From assembly GCA_002415085.1 (NCBI GenBank), contig DIBV01000017.1:547818-611817 (forward strand): 64,000 nt of DNA, in the 5' to 3' direction. Source of the stretch: Arsukibacterium sp. UBA5043 (lineage in GTDB: Bacteria; Pseudomonadota; Gammaproteobacteria; Enterobacterales; Alteromonadaceae). The position numbers and the translations under genes were made by a program. The notes under the pieces are model-generated. The model was given only the letters and a program-made list of their open reading frames with translations. It did not search any database and had not been told where the DNA came from. Position 1 is the first letter of the stretch. Each line of letters starts with the position of its first letter. Shown piece by piece: positions 18,043 to 26,161 of the stretch.

Positions 18043-18534
18043 ATGAAAGTATTAACGATCATTATCAGCTTACTGTTTAGCCTATCTGCGTTTGCCCAGT
18101 TTCAGTTAATGGGCAATGGCAGCTATACCCTGCAAAGCGGAGAAACAGTACCCTTGCAATACGGCTTTGGCTATACCCGAAAAGACGGTGAGTTTCATTT
18201 CAGCGCCGGTCAACAAAGCTTGACCGTAAGCAGCCTGCCACAGAAATACGCTTTGTCGCTCATTCTGCAAAATGAAGACGAAGTCTGGGTACCAGATTTC
18301 GTCAATTCGCCCATAGTGGCATTCGACTACGAAATAAGCGGCTTTAAGATTACGCTGACTCAGGAACCTGAATTAAAAGACGGTCGGGGTAATTTTATTT
18401 TACATTATGACGGCGGCCGCTACCGTTTCGACCGCGGCCCGGGACAAGTTAATTTCATTTTTAATGATGAAGGCATTGCCAGGGTAGAAATTAAAGGTAT
18501 GTTTAAGCTTCCGAACACCAAACCGCAGGAGTAA
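18043..18534 (+). CDS. Hypothetical exported protein
   Basis: I do not recognise this family. The 163-residue product has a clear signal peptide (about 18 residues, ending SAFAQ) and a mature part rich in beta-strand-forming alternation and glycine/aromatic residues (YGFGYTRKDGEFHF, HYDGGRYRFDRGPGQ), suggesting a small periplasmic or outer-membrane-associated beta protein. A GGAACAG lies before the ATG. It follows mltD by 53 bases and could share its transcript, and it converges on the 82-residue gene. Confidence 0.7.
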   Translation: MKVLTIIISLLFSLSAFAQFQLMGNGSYTLQSGETVPLQYGFGYTRKDGEFHFSAGQQSLTVSSLPQKYALSLILQNEDEVWVPDFVNSPIVAFDYEISGFKITLTQEPELKDGRGNFILHYDGGRYRFDRGPGQVNFIFNDEGIARVEIKGMFKLPNTKPQE

Positions 18535-18543
18535 ACGACGGCT

Positions 18544-18792
18544 TTAATCCGGTTCGCGCTGCAATTGTAACGCGGGCAACATACCTGAAGCAACGCACAG
18601 CAGGGGCGCCAGCAACGTTACAAACCATAATGGTTGCAGTTGCACACCGTGCCATAAAGCATATAGTGCAGCCGTTAACTGAAATACAATACCAAACACA
18701 CCGATATACACCAGCGCACGGTTAAGAAATCGTTTTGGCATCGTGGGCATTTTTTTCGGCTGCACGTTTATCCGTTGCTTTAAACCAGTCAT
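18544..18792 (-). CDS. Small membrane protein, hypothetical
   Basis: An 82-residue protein with a basic N-terminus and two predicted membrane helices (about 28-48 and 54-74). No family recognised. Its ATG lies just past the maiA stop (three bases), so it is probably the last gene of the hpd-hmgA-fahA-maiA transcript, although nothing links it to tyrosine breakdown. Confidence 0.65.
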   Translation of the reverse strand: MTGLKQRINVQPKKMPTMPKRFLNRALVYIGVFGIVFQLTAALYALWHGVQLQPLWFVTLLAPLLCVASGMLPALQLQREPD

Positions 18793-18795
18793 GGC

Positions 18796-19437
18796 TTAAA
18801 CCTGAGCATCGCTTTGTTGCTCTGGCGCTGCCAGGGCAAACCCGGCCAGCTGCTGGCAATGATGGTATAGCCTGCTGATAGTAGGATACTCCAGCGTGTC
18901 GAGTTTAAAGCGTAGCGCATTGTAAACTTGTGGTACCAAACATACATCGGCCAGGGTAATGCTGTCGCCATAGCAGAACTCGCCAGAGGTCCGCAGCAAA
19001 CGCTGCTCCAACGCGGTAAAGCCAGTATGTAACCAATGGTGGATCCACTCGGTTTTCTGATCGTCAGTCAGTGTTAGCGGCCCGGTTAAATACTGCAGCA
19101 CCCGCAAATTATTCAACGGGTGAATATCGCAGGCGATATCCAGCGCCAGTGAGCGTACCTGAGCTTTTGCTGCAGCGTCTTCAGGCAGCAATGCTGGCTC
19201 AGGATACATCTCTTCAAGATACTCAATAATCGCCAATGACTGATTCAGCGTCAGCTCACCATCCACGTAGGTGGGAACCAACTGATTGGGGTTTAGCTGC
19301 TGATACTGAGCACTGTGCTGCTGGCCACCGTCTTTTAACAGATGTACAGGAATGGTCTCGAAGCTGAGCTGCTTTAAATTCAGTGCGATACGCACCCGGT
19401 AGGCAGCGGAAGACCGCCAATAGCTGTAGAGTTTCAT
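18796..19437 (-). CDS. maiA: Maleylacetoacetate isomerase
   Basis: A 213-residue zeta-class glutathione transferase converting 4-maleylacetoacetate to fumarylacetoacetate. The N-terminal SYWRSSAAYRVRIALNLK carries the SSxxxR active-site motif of the class; NPNQLVPTYVDGELTLNQSLAIIEYLEE and IACDIHPLNNLRVLQYL follow. It is downstream of fahA, separated by 147 bases that contain a repeat-like element. Confidence 0.95.
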   Translation of the reverse strand: MKLYSYWRSSAAYRVRIALNLKQLSFETIPVHLLKDGGQQHSAQYQQLNPNQLVPTYVDGELTLNQSLAIIEYLEEMYPEPALLPEDAAAKAQVRSLALDIACDIHPLNNLRVLQYLTGPLTLTDDQKTEWIHHWLHTGFTALEQRLLRTSGEFCYGDSITLADVCLVPQVYNALRFKLDTLEYPTISRLYHHCQQLAGFALAAPEQQSDAQV

Positions 19438-19474
19438 CGTGTTACCTTTAGCGCTTAGAACCCGCTGCTGCTAC

Positions 19475-19562
19475 GTACATTTTCCTGCGACACGCCGTGA
19501 ACCCATCCTTGGGGGCTCGTTTCCACCCGTCCAGGGCTTCAACGGTCACAGAAAAAAGTACA
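19475..19562. repeat. Putative intergenic repeat with inverted ends
   Basis: An 88-base stretch between fahA and maiA starts GTACATTTTC and ends GAAAAAAGTAC, giving imperfect inverted ends, and its inside contains two small GC-rich half-hairpins (CCCATCCTTGGGGG and CCCGTCCAGGG). It is unlike the flanking coding DNA and resembles short dispersed intergenic repeats of Alteromonadales-type genomes. Only one copy is visible in this window. Confidence 0.4.
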
Positions 19563-19584
19563 TCCGCATCCGCTGGGCCTGTGG

Positions 19585-20601
19585 TTAACCCTTATATTGA
19601 ACCACTTGCTGGTCGATAGCACCAAAAATGCTCTGGCCATCGCTATCCAGCATTTCCATTTTAATGGTATCACCAAACTGCATAAAAGCGGTACTGGGTT
19701 TGCCATCGCGAATGGTTTCAATCATCCGGATCTCCGCAATACAGCTATACCCTACACCACCTTCGGTAATGGCAGTACCATACTCAGTGCCTTGTTTATT
19801 CGACACGGTACCTGAACCAATCACTGCGCCAGCACCCAGATTGCGGGTTTTCGCCGCGTGGGCAATCAGCTGGCCAAAGTGAAAAGTCATATCAACACCG
19901 GCATTCGGCTTACCAAATGGCTGGCCATTGTACGTGGATAACAACGGTAAATGCACCCGGCCATCCTGCCATTTATCGCCCAGTTCATCCGGGGTAACGG
20001 CAACCGGGCTGAAGCTTGACGCCGGCTTCGAGTTGAAAAAGCCAAAGCCTTTGGCCAACTCGTTGGGAATTAAACCGCGAAGAGACACATCATTAACCAG
20101 CATCAGTAGTCGTATTTTTTCCAGCGCCTGTTCCGGGCTAATTGCCATCGGTACATCATCAGTAACAATCGCCACTTCGCCTTCAAAGTCGATGCCATGC
20201 TCGGTGCTAATCGCCTCAATCGGGTCGCGCGGACCAATAAAATCATCTGAGCCGCCCTGATACATCAGCGGATCGGTCCAGAAACTTGGCGGCATCTCAG
20301 AATTACGTGCCTTTCGTACCAGTTCCACATGATTTACATACGCGCTGCCATCCGCCCACTGATAAGCGCGTGGCAACGGCGACTCACAATGCTGGACATT
20401 GAATGCCATTTCGCCATCCAGTTTGCCGGCATTCAGCGCTTTTGACACGTGCTCAGCTTCTGGCGCCAGGCTCGCCCAGTTATCCAGTAACTGCTGCATG
20501 GTTTTTGCGATATCACTGATAGCGATACACCGGCTTAAATCACGGCTCACCACGACCAACTGGCCATCGCGGGTATTATTTTTTAAACTTGCTAGCTTCA
20601 T
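19585..20601 (-). CDS. fahA: Fumarylacetoacetate hydrolase
   Basis: A 338-residue enzyme that splits fumarylacetoacetate to fumarate and acetoacetate, the last step of tyrosine breakdown. The FAH fold is shown by DFEGEVAIVTDDVP, VSLRGLIPNELAKGFGFFNSKPASSFSPVAVTPDELG and the GAGAVIGSGTVSNKQGTEYG segment. An AAGGA precedes the ATG. It is closely spaced after hmgA (24 bases). Confidence 0.95.
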   Translation of the reverse strand: MKLASLKNNTRDGQLVVVSRDLSRCIAISDIAKTMQQLLDNWASLAPEAEHVSKALNAGKLDGEMAFNVQHCESPLPRAYQWADGSAYVNHVELVRKARNSEMPPSFWTDPLMYQGGSDDFIGPRDPIEAISTEHGIDFEGEVAIVTDDVPMAISPEQALEKIRLLMLVNDVSLRGLIPNELAKGFGFFNSKPASSFSPVAVTPDELGDKWQDGRVHLPLLSTYNGQPFGKPNAGVDMTFHFGQLIAHAAKTRNLGAGAVIGSGTVSNKQGTEYGTAITEGGVGYSCIAEIRMIETIRDGKPSTAFMQFGDTIKMEMLDSDGQSIFGAIDQQVVQYKG

Positions 20602-20625
20602 ATCAATCCTTAACTGAGTTCATAC

Positions 20626-21759
20626 CTATGGCTTGGTTTTCCAGCTGTTTACGTAATCCGGGTTTTCGGTCGCCAACGCGGCGTCACCAAACGCTAACGC
20701 ATCACGGGTATCCAGCATTACCGCCACTTCATCGGTAAACTTCTTCTTATACTCGCGCCCGGCAGCAAACGCTTTGGGATGAGGGCCATGCGTAAAACCA
20801 GCAGGATGAAAGGTTACCATGCCCTTTTCAATATTATCGCGACTGAAAAAATCGCCAGCGTGGTAAAACAGTACCTCATCGTAATCATCATTATTATGAT
20901 AAAACGGCACTTTTAATGCGCCCGGATCACTTTCAATTGGCCTGGGGACAAAGGTACACACTACAAAGCGCTGCGCCACAAATGTGGTATGGGCAGAAGG
21001 TGGCAAATGATAACGGTGGCTCATTAATGGCCTTATATCACGCCAGTTAATCCGCATTACCGTCAAATCGCCATGCCAGCCAATCGCATCCAGCGGATTA
21101 TAGGGGTAAGTAATCACTGACACCTGGCCGTGGCGTTTTACCTCAACCTGCCAGCTGTCTTCACTGTATTGCGATTTGAACTTATCATTAATTTTTGGCG
21201 TGTCGAGCATTGCCGGGTCAAAGATTGCGTGGTTGCCCACCAGGCCTTTTTCCGGCAGCTGGTAGCTGTCGTTCGTTGCTTCAATCAGCAGAATAAACAT
21301 CGGCTCATTGGGTACCAGACGCCACATTGTTGAGCGCGGGATCACAACATAATCGCCATCACGTACACTCAGGTGACCATAATCACAATAAAGTTCTGCA
21401 CTGCCTTCATGAATAAATAACAGCTCGTCACCATCAGCATTGCGCGCCAGACGGCTCATGCTATCGCTGAGGCGCCAGGTCCGCATCTTACAATGACTGT
21501 TAAACAGTAAGTCCGGCACTGTCCACGGCGATTGCGCTTTATCCTGTTCAATTTCGTTAAAGTTAAACAGATGAGGTCGCAATGGCCCCTGCCAGTCACT
21601 CCAACCGGTTGGCGCGTGAGTATGGTGAAAATGCGTTGCCGGGCCGAAAAAGCCACTGCGACCGGTTTCCCGCTCGTATATTGCCTGCTCCGGGAAATCA
21701 GCATGCGCCTGCCGTGATACATCGCCTTCCTTTAACGGAAAAGATGCCCATTTACGCAT
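20626..21759 (-). CDS. hmgA: Homogentisate 1,2-dioxygenase
   Basis: A 377-residue iron dioxygenase opening the ring of homogentisate to maleylacetoacetate. Cupin-type domain with the VRDGDYVVIPRSTMWRLVP segment and a C-terminal region containing NNDDYDEVLFYHAGDFFSRDN and FHPAGFTHGPHPKA, which carry metal-ligand histidine/glutamate residues. It is shorter than the roughly 430-445 residue Pseudomonas/human type, fitting the compact HmgA of Shewanella-like bacteria. Its start overlaps the end of hpd by eight bases. Confidence 0.92.
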   Translation of the reverse strand: MRKWASFPLKEGDVSRQAHADFPEQAIYERETGRSGFFGPATHFHHTHAPTGWSDWQGPLRPHLFNFNEIEQDKAQSPWTVPDLLFNSHCKMRTWRLSDSMSRLARNADGDELLFIHEGSAELYCDYGHLSVRDGDYVVIPRSTMWRLVPNEPMFILLIEATNDSYQLPEKGLVGNHAIFDPAMLDTPKINDKFKSQYSEDSWQVEVKRHGQVSVITYPYNPLDAIGWHGDLTVMRINWRDIRPLMSHRYHLPPSAHTTFVAQRFVVCTFVPRPIESDPGALKVPFYHNNDDYDEVLFYHAGDFFSRDNIEKGMVTFHPAGFTHGPHPKAFAAGREYKKKFTDEVAVMLDTRDALAFGDAALATENPDYVNSWKTKP

Positions 21760-22834
21760 TGCTTAACACTCCACGCTGAATTTGGTCTTCTTCGATAGAT
21801 TCAAATAGTGCTTTGAAGTTGCCCTCGCCGAAACCTTCATTGCCTTTGCGTTGAATGATTTCGAAAAAGACCGGCCCAATAACCGTTTTTGTGAAGATCT
21901 GCAACAAAATACCATCTTTCATCGGGGCACCGTCGATCAGAATGCGTAGCTCACGCATTTGGTCGAGATCTTCCTCATGGCCTTCTACCCGATCGTTAAC
22001 TTTGTTGTAATACGTTTCAGGAGTGGGCATAAACTCCATACCCCGGCTACGCAAAGTGCGTACAGTTTCATAAATATCGTCTGAGGTCAGCGCGATATGC
22101 TGGATCCCTTCACCTTTATATTCACGAATAAACTCTTCAATCTGTGATTTATCATCAGATGACTCGTTGATTGGAATACGAATTTTACCACAAGGTGCAG
22201 TCATCGCTTTAGAGACCAGACCGGTTAGCTTTCCTTCGATATCAAAATAACGAATTTCGCGGAAATTACCGATATTCTCGTAAAAGCCGGCCCACAGGTT
22301 CATATTGCCGCGCATCACATTGTGGGTTAAATGGTCCAGCACTTCCAGGCCCACACTATGTTCTGCCATGTCAGCTTGCCAGTTGTCATAGTATTTAAAG
22401 TCAATGTCATAAACTGAGCTGGCACCATAGCGGTCCACAAAATACAGCAAGCTGCTGCCAATACCGTAGACAGCTGGAATATTCAGCTCCATCGGCCCTA
22501 CCTGGTTTTTGTATTCTTTCGCGCCATTGGCCAGTGCATGTTTTAATGCAGCGGCCGCATCGGTTACCCGAAAAGCCATGGCACATACTGAAGGTCCATG
22601 TAATCTTGCAAACTCTTCTGCCTGTGAATTGGGCTCGGCGTTAATAATAAAATTAATGTCGCCCTGCTTATATAACCAGGCTTGCTTAGAGCGATGCTTA
22701 GCGACTTCTGTAAAGCCCAGCGAGAAAAACAACGCTTTTAACTTCTTAATGCCTTCGGCATCTGCTGCGGTATATTCAACAAACTCAAAACCGTCTGTAC
22801 CCAACGGATTAATAGTATTTTTGGTAGTTGTCAT
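21752..22834 (-). CDS. hpd: 4-hydroxyphenylpyruvate dioxygenase
   Basis: A 360-residue non-haem iron enzyme making homogentisate from 4-hydroxyphenylpyruvate. Two VOC domains; the iron ligands can be placed at DHLTHNV, GIQHIAL and FFEIIQRKG. The N-terminal PLGTDGFEFVEYTA is family-typical. GGAG precedes the ATG. It is the first gene of hpd-hmgA-fahA-maiA, and a TyrR-type box lies about 105 bases upstream. Confidence 0.96.
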   Translation of the reverse strand: MTTTKNTINPLGTDGFEFVEYTAADAEGIKKLKALFFSLGFTEVAKHRSKQAWLYKQGDINFIINAEPNSQAEEFARLHGPSVCAMAFRVTDAAAALKHALANGAKEYKNQVGPMELNIPAVYGIGSSLLYFVDRYGASSVYDIDFKYYDNWQADMAEHSVGLEVLDHLTHNVMRGNMNLWAGFYENIGNFREIRYFDIEGKLTGLVSKAMTAPCGKIRIPINESSDDKSQIEEFIREYKGEGIQHIALTSDDIYETVRTLRSRGMEFMPTPETYYNKVNDRVEGHEEDLDQMRELRILIDGAPMKDGILLQIFTKTVIGPVFFEIIQRKGNEGFGEGNFKALFESIEEDQIQRGVLSNA

Positions 22835-22938
22835 TTATAAATTCTCCAAACAACGAATGTGGGCGCTATCATGCGCTTACCAATAAAAAAAGAAAGAGGT
22901 GAGGTTGCAGTAGTCCGTAACGGCTCTATCGCAAAATT

Positions 22939-22956
22939 TGTACAGAAAAAAATACA
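22939..22956. promoter_or_regulatory. TyrR/PhhR-type operator upstream of hpd
   Basis: TGTACA-N6-AATACA, 18 bp, keeps the G and C at the essential positions of the TyrR box TGTAAA-N6-TTTACA. It lies 105-122 bases upstream of hpd and downstream of the phhR gene. No convincing promoter hexamers were found between it and hpd. Confidence 0.55.
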
Positions 22957-23046
22957 AAATGCCCTTTTGCTGGCTGCCCGAACGCAAGGGCCGACAGATA
23001 GGCCTGCCAGCCCGCCATTAGTAAACTATTAAGGACGAAGACGTAA

Positions 23047-24609
23047 TTATATTTTTACAGTCTTGCGGTTTATACCGTAATCACGCAGCTTGTTAGCGAC
23101 TGCGGTATGACTTAAACCAAGCTTTTTCGCCAATTGGCGTGAGCTGGGGTAAGCGGGATAAAGCTTGCGAAGCAGGTTAGCTTCAAAGCGTTTTACGGCT
23201 TCATCCAGCGTGCCATCGAAGTCCTGCTCCAGATAGCCGAAATCACTGGTGTAACTTGGCAATTGCAGATGGTCCTTTTCCAGTTCATAGCCATCTAATA
23301 ACGTAACCGCACGATACAACGCGTTTTCCAGTTGCCGCACGTTACCCGGCCATGGATATTGCTGTAAAAACTGACTGCAGCTCTCGGTTAAGCGTGGCAC
23401 TTTGCGACCTAGTCGTGCTGCAAACCGGGCGATAAAAAACTCGGCCAGCGGCACGACGTCTTGCTTGCGCTCGCGCAAGGGCGGCAACGTCAGCGTTAAT
23501 ACATTCAGACGATAAAACAGGTCTTCACGAAAACGCCCTTCCTGAACCATTCCAGGCAGATCTTTCTGGGTAGTACAAATTACTCTGACGTCTACTTTAA
23601 CTTCATTTTCATCTGCAACCCGGCGAAAACTGCCGTCTTGTAAAAAGCGAATAAGTTTAGTTTGCAACTGGGTCGACATTTCCCCCACTTCGTCCAGAAA
23701 AACGCTACCACCATTTGCCTGCTCAAATATCCCTTTTTTGCCTTCAGTACTACCGGCAAAAGCATTTGAGCCGTAACCAAATAATTCTGACTCGGCGACA
23801 TTATCAGGCAATGAAGCACAATTAACGGCAAGAAAGGGCTTGGCTGCACGGCTGCCTGCGGCATGACAGGCGCGAGCCAGTAGTTCTTTGCCGGTACCGG
23901 TTTCACCCATAATTAAAATTGGCGCATCAAGCTGAGCCATTTTTTTCGCTTCTCGTACCACTTTTCTCATCAGGTTGCTGTTAGCCTGCAAGGTATTAAA
24001 ACTTTCCTGGTCGCCTTTTTTAAAGGCCACCATATGCTGGCCGAGCCGGCTCTCTGATTTTAAATTAATTACCGCACCGGCCAGGATCTCGAGCCCGGTT
24101 TCGTCCGGCACCATCACCGGCAGGATATCAGCGATAAAACGCTTGCCATGAATTTCAAAACGGCGGGTTTGCGCCAACACTTCATCACTCTCAAGCCAGC
24201 GCTGAAAGTTAAATCCCTTTACCATGCCCTGCAAAGACTGCCCCTGGATATCCAACTGCGCTACGGACAATGCTTCCAGCGCGGCATCATTAATTACAGT
24301 TACATTGGCTTTAATATCAATAGCTATCAAACCATCAGGCAACGTTTTTAACAACGTTGTCAACTCGTTATGTTCGCGCTCGGATGGCAGAAACGCAGTG
24401 GTTTTGACATCCTCTACGCCGGCAATCCGTCGTATCTTGGCCATCAGCTCCTGAAATTTTTCAAAGTTTACCGTAGGAAAAGAGACATACATCCGGTTGA
24501 GTGACGGGTCTACCTCAATTCCACGCAAATCCAGCTGATAACCCACCAGTATATTTAACACCTCCTGCGCGAGCCCCAGGCGGTTTTGACATTGAATTTC
24601 TAAACGCAT
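23047..24609 (-). CDS. tyrR: TyrR/PhhR-family transcriptional regulator of aromatic amino acid metabolism
   Basis: A 520-residue regulator: N-terminal ACT-like domain (1-75), PAS domain (about 80-190), AAA+ domain with Walker A GETGTGKE (about 234-241) and Walker B VFLDEVGEM, and a C-terminal Fis-like helix-turn-helix (YPSSRQLAKKLGLSHTAVANKL). The sigma-54 contact loop GAFTGA is replaced by NAFAGS, as in TyrR proteins, so it should act at sigma-70 promoters, responding to tyrosine/phenylalanine. It lies between phhAB and hpd-hmgA-fahA-maiA, which it very probably controls. A box in front of its own gene suggests autoregulation. The name phhR would fit equally. Confidence 0.93.
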   Translation of the reverse strand: MRLEIQCQNRLGLAQEVLNILVGYQLDLRGIEVDPSLNRMYVSFPTVNFEKFQELMAKIRRIAGVEDVKTTAFLPSEREHNELTTLLKTLPDGLIAIDIKANVTVINDAALEALSVAQLDIQGQSLQGMVKGFNFQRWLESDEVLAQTRRFEIHGKRFIADILPVMVPDETGLEILAGAVINLKSESRLGQHMVAFKKGDQESFNTLQANSNLMRKVVREAKKMAQLDAPILIMGETGTGKELLARACHAAGSRAAKPFLAVNCASLPDNVAESELFGYGSNAFAGSTEGKKGIFEQANGGSVFLDEVGEMSTQLQTKLIRFLQDGSFRRVADENEVKVDVRVICTTQKDLPGMVQEGRFREDLFYRLNVLTLTLPPLRERKQDVVPLAEFFIARFAARLGRKVPRLTESCSQFLQQYPWPGNVRQLENALYRAVTLLDGYELEKDHLQLPSYTSDFGYLEQDFDGTLDEAVKRFEANLLRKLYPAYPSSRQLAKKLGLSHTAVANKLRDYGINRKTVKI

Positions 24610-24641
24610 AGCAGCGATGTACCCCGATACCAGTTAATAAC

Positions 24642-24670
24642 GCTATAATACGGTATCTGGCTATTGTCAG
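24642..24670 (-). promoter_or_regulatory. Candidate sigma-70 promoter of tyrR/phhR
   Basis: Minus strand: CTGACA (24665-24670), 17 bp, TATAGC (24642-24647). The -35 is good, the -10 moderate. It lies 33-61 bases before the ATG and just downstream of a TyrR box. Confidence 0.45.
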
Positions 24671-24681
24671 ACCAGCAAATT

Positions 24682-24699
24682 TGTAAAGATATATGAACA
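24682..24699. promoter_or_regulatory. TyrR-type operator upstream of tyrR/phhR
   Basis: TGTAAA-N6-TGAACA: left half perfect, right half four of six. It ends 12 bases upstream of the candidate -35, consistent with autogenous control. Confidence 0.5.
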
Positions 24700-24837
24700 A
24701 ATGCGCCAGAGGCGGCCATTGATACGATAAGCAGCAACCATAACGGAATGATTAACAGAGGAAATTAACGCCAGCGAGCTGCTGCTCACTGGCACTATTA
24801 TCGAATTTAGTTGCACGAAGCGCGGGGCGTATTAAGC

Positions 24838-25179
24838 TTAATCGCCGAGTAAGCTATCCGTTTTGGCGGCGCAGATAAAATCGTTTTTATGCAACCCTTT
24901 AATAGAATGAGACCACCAGGTTACCGTCAACTTGCCCCACTCCAGTAATAATGCCGGATGATGGCCTTCATCTTCTGCCAGCTGTGCTACTTTATTGTGA
25001 AATGCCCAGGCCTGCTTAAAATTTTTAAACTTGTATAACCGTTCAAGTTGCAAAATACCGTCGCGTGAAACAGGAGTCCAGTCAGGAATTTGCCGCATTA
25101 ACTCTGGTAGCTCAGCATCAGAGACTTTTGGCGCATCTGCCTTACAGGCTTCACATTTCATTGCTGTTAATTCTGTCAT
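24838..25179 (-). CDS. phhB: Pterin-4-alpha-carbinolamine dehydratase
   Basis: A 113-residue enzyme that dehydrates the 4a-hydroxy-tetrahydropterin formed by phenylalanine hydroxylase so that the cofactor can be recycled. The motif region [41 protein letters not shown] includes the catalytic histidines. An N-terminal extension has two cysteines (CEACKADAP), as is common in this clade. AGGAG precedes the ATG; it follows phhA by eight bases. Confidence 0.95.
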   Translation of the reverse strand: MTELTAMKCEACKADAPKVSDAELPELMRQIPDWTPVSRDGILQLERLYKFKNFKQAWAFHNKVAQLAEDEGHHPALLLEWGKLTVTWWSHSIKGLHKNDFICAAKTDSLLGD

Positions 25180-25187
25180 TACAACTC

Positions 25188-25988
25188 CTAACTTGCTTGT
25201 TTTTGTTTGGGTTCGAAACGTGGCGCATGTAAACCCAGGGCTTTAGCCTGCTCTACCAGGGCCATCATATCCAGATGAGCGACATCGAATAAATCGTCAA
25301 TATTATTCAATAGAAAATAAATCGGCTGCATAATATCAATTCGATAAGGGGTTCTCAGCATATCAACAGCATCAAAAGGTTTGCGCTCGGGAATATCAGA
25401 TTCCAGTGCATAAACGGTTTCACCCGGGGATGACAAAATACCGCCACCATAAATTCGCAGACCATCGGGCGTTTTTAATAAGCCAAACTCAATGGTAAAC
25501 CAATAAAGACGTGCCAGAAATACCCGATCTTGCTTGTTTGCTGCCAAACCAAGTTTACCATAGGTATGGGTAAACTCGGCAAAAGCCGGATTGGTCAACA
25601 TGGCGCAGTGGCCAAAAATCTCATGAAAAATATCAGGCTCCTGCAGATAATCAAACTCTTCGCGGGAGCGAATGAAGGTGGCAACCGGAAAACGTTTATT
25701 AGCCAGCAACTCGAAGAATTTATCAAAACTGATTAACGCCGGTACCTCAGCACATTCCCAGCCTGTGGTCGACCGCAGAACTTTGTTTACCTCTTCCAGT
25801 TGCGGGATCCGGTCAGTGGGCAGTTGTAATTTTTCAAGCCCAGCCAGAAACTCATCACATGCCTTGCCTTCAATCACACCAAGCTGACGGGTAATAAGTT
25901 CGTGCCAAATCTGATTTTCTTCATCCGACCAGGCAATAATGCCGTTTTCGTCTGATTGTCTGGATACATACTGACTTGTCTTGCTCAT
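25188..25988 (-). CDS. phhA: Phenylalanine 4-monooxygenase
   Basis: A 266-residue iron- and tetrahydropterin-dependent hydroxylase making tyrosine from phenylalanine. The iron-binding [14 protein letters not shown] motif (two His, then the distal Glu in FTIEFGLL) and the [32 protein letters not shown] core are diagnostic. The ATG at 25988 is preferred to the in-frame TTG two codons upstream. First gene of phhAB; two TyrR-type boxes lie 105-142 bases upstream. Confidence 0.96.
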   Translation of the reverse strand: MSKTSQYVSRQSDENGIIAWSDEENQIWHELITRQLGVIEGKACDEFLAGLEKLQLPTDRIPQLEEVNKVLRSTTGWECAEVPALISFDKFFELLANKRFPVATFIRSREEFDYLQEPDIFHEIFGHCAMLTNPAFAEFTHTYGKLGLAANKQDRVFLARLYWFTIEFGLLKTPDGLRIYGGGILSSPGETVYALESDIPERKPFDAVDMLRTPYRIDIMQPIYFLLNNIDDLFDVAHLDMMALVEQAKALGLHAPRFEPKQKQAS

Positions 25989-26092
25989 AAACAACCTGTT
26001 GCAAATAAATGGGCAGCTCGCACTGCCGTAAAGGTACTGCGGATACTAGTGGATATGACAACTCCTGTGTATCATGCGCTCGCCAAAAGCCC

Positions 26093-26130
26093 TGTAAAGC
26101 TGGCGCCACTGTTGTAAAGTTAACAATACA
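26093..26130. promoter_or_regulatory. Tandem TyrR-type operators upstream of phhAB
   Basis: A strong box TGTAAA-N6-AATACA at 26113-26130 and a weak one TGTAAA-N6-GCCACT at 26093-26110, start to start 20 bases, i.e. about two helical turns. This strong/weak pairing is typical of TyrR operators. They sit between megL and phhA. Confidence 0.6.
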
Positions 26131-26161
26131 ACGACTGGCCAGAGTGCAGCAAAGCAGGGTT

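Noticed and set aside
22835-22938. Sigma-54 promoter in front of hpd
   Set aside because: GG-N10-GC spacing is not met at any candidate, and the regulator lacks the sigma-54 contact loop.
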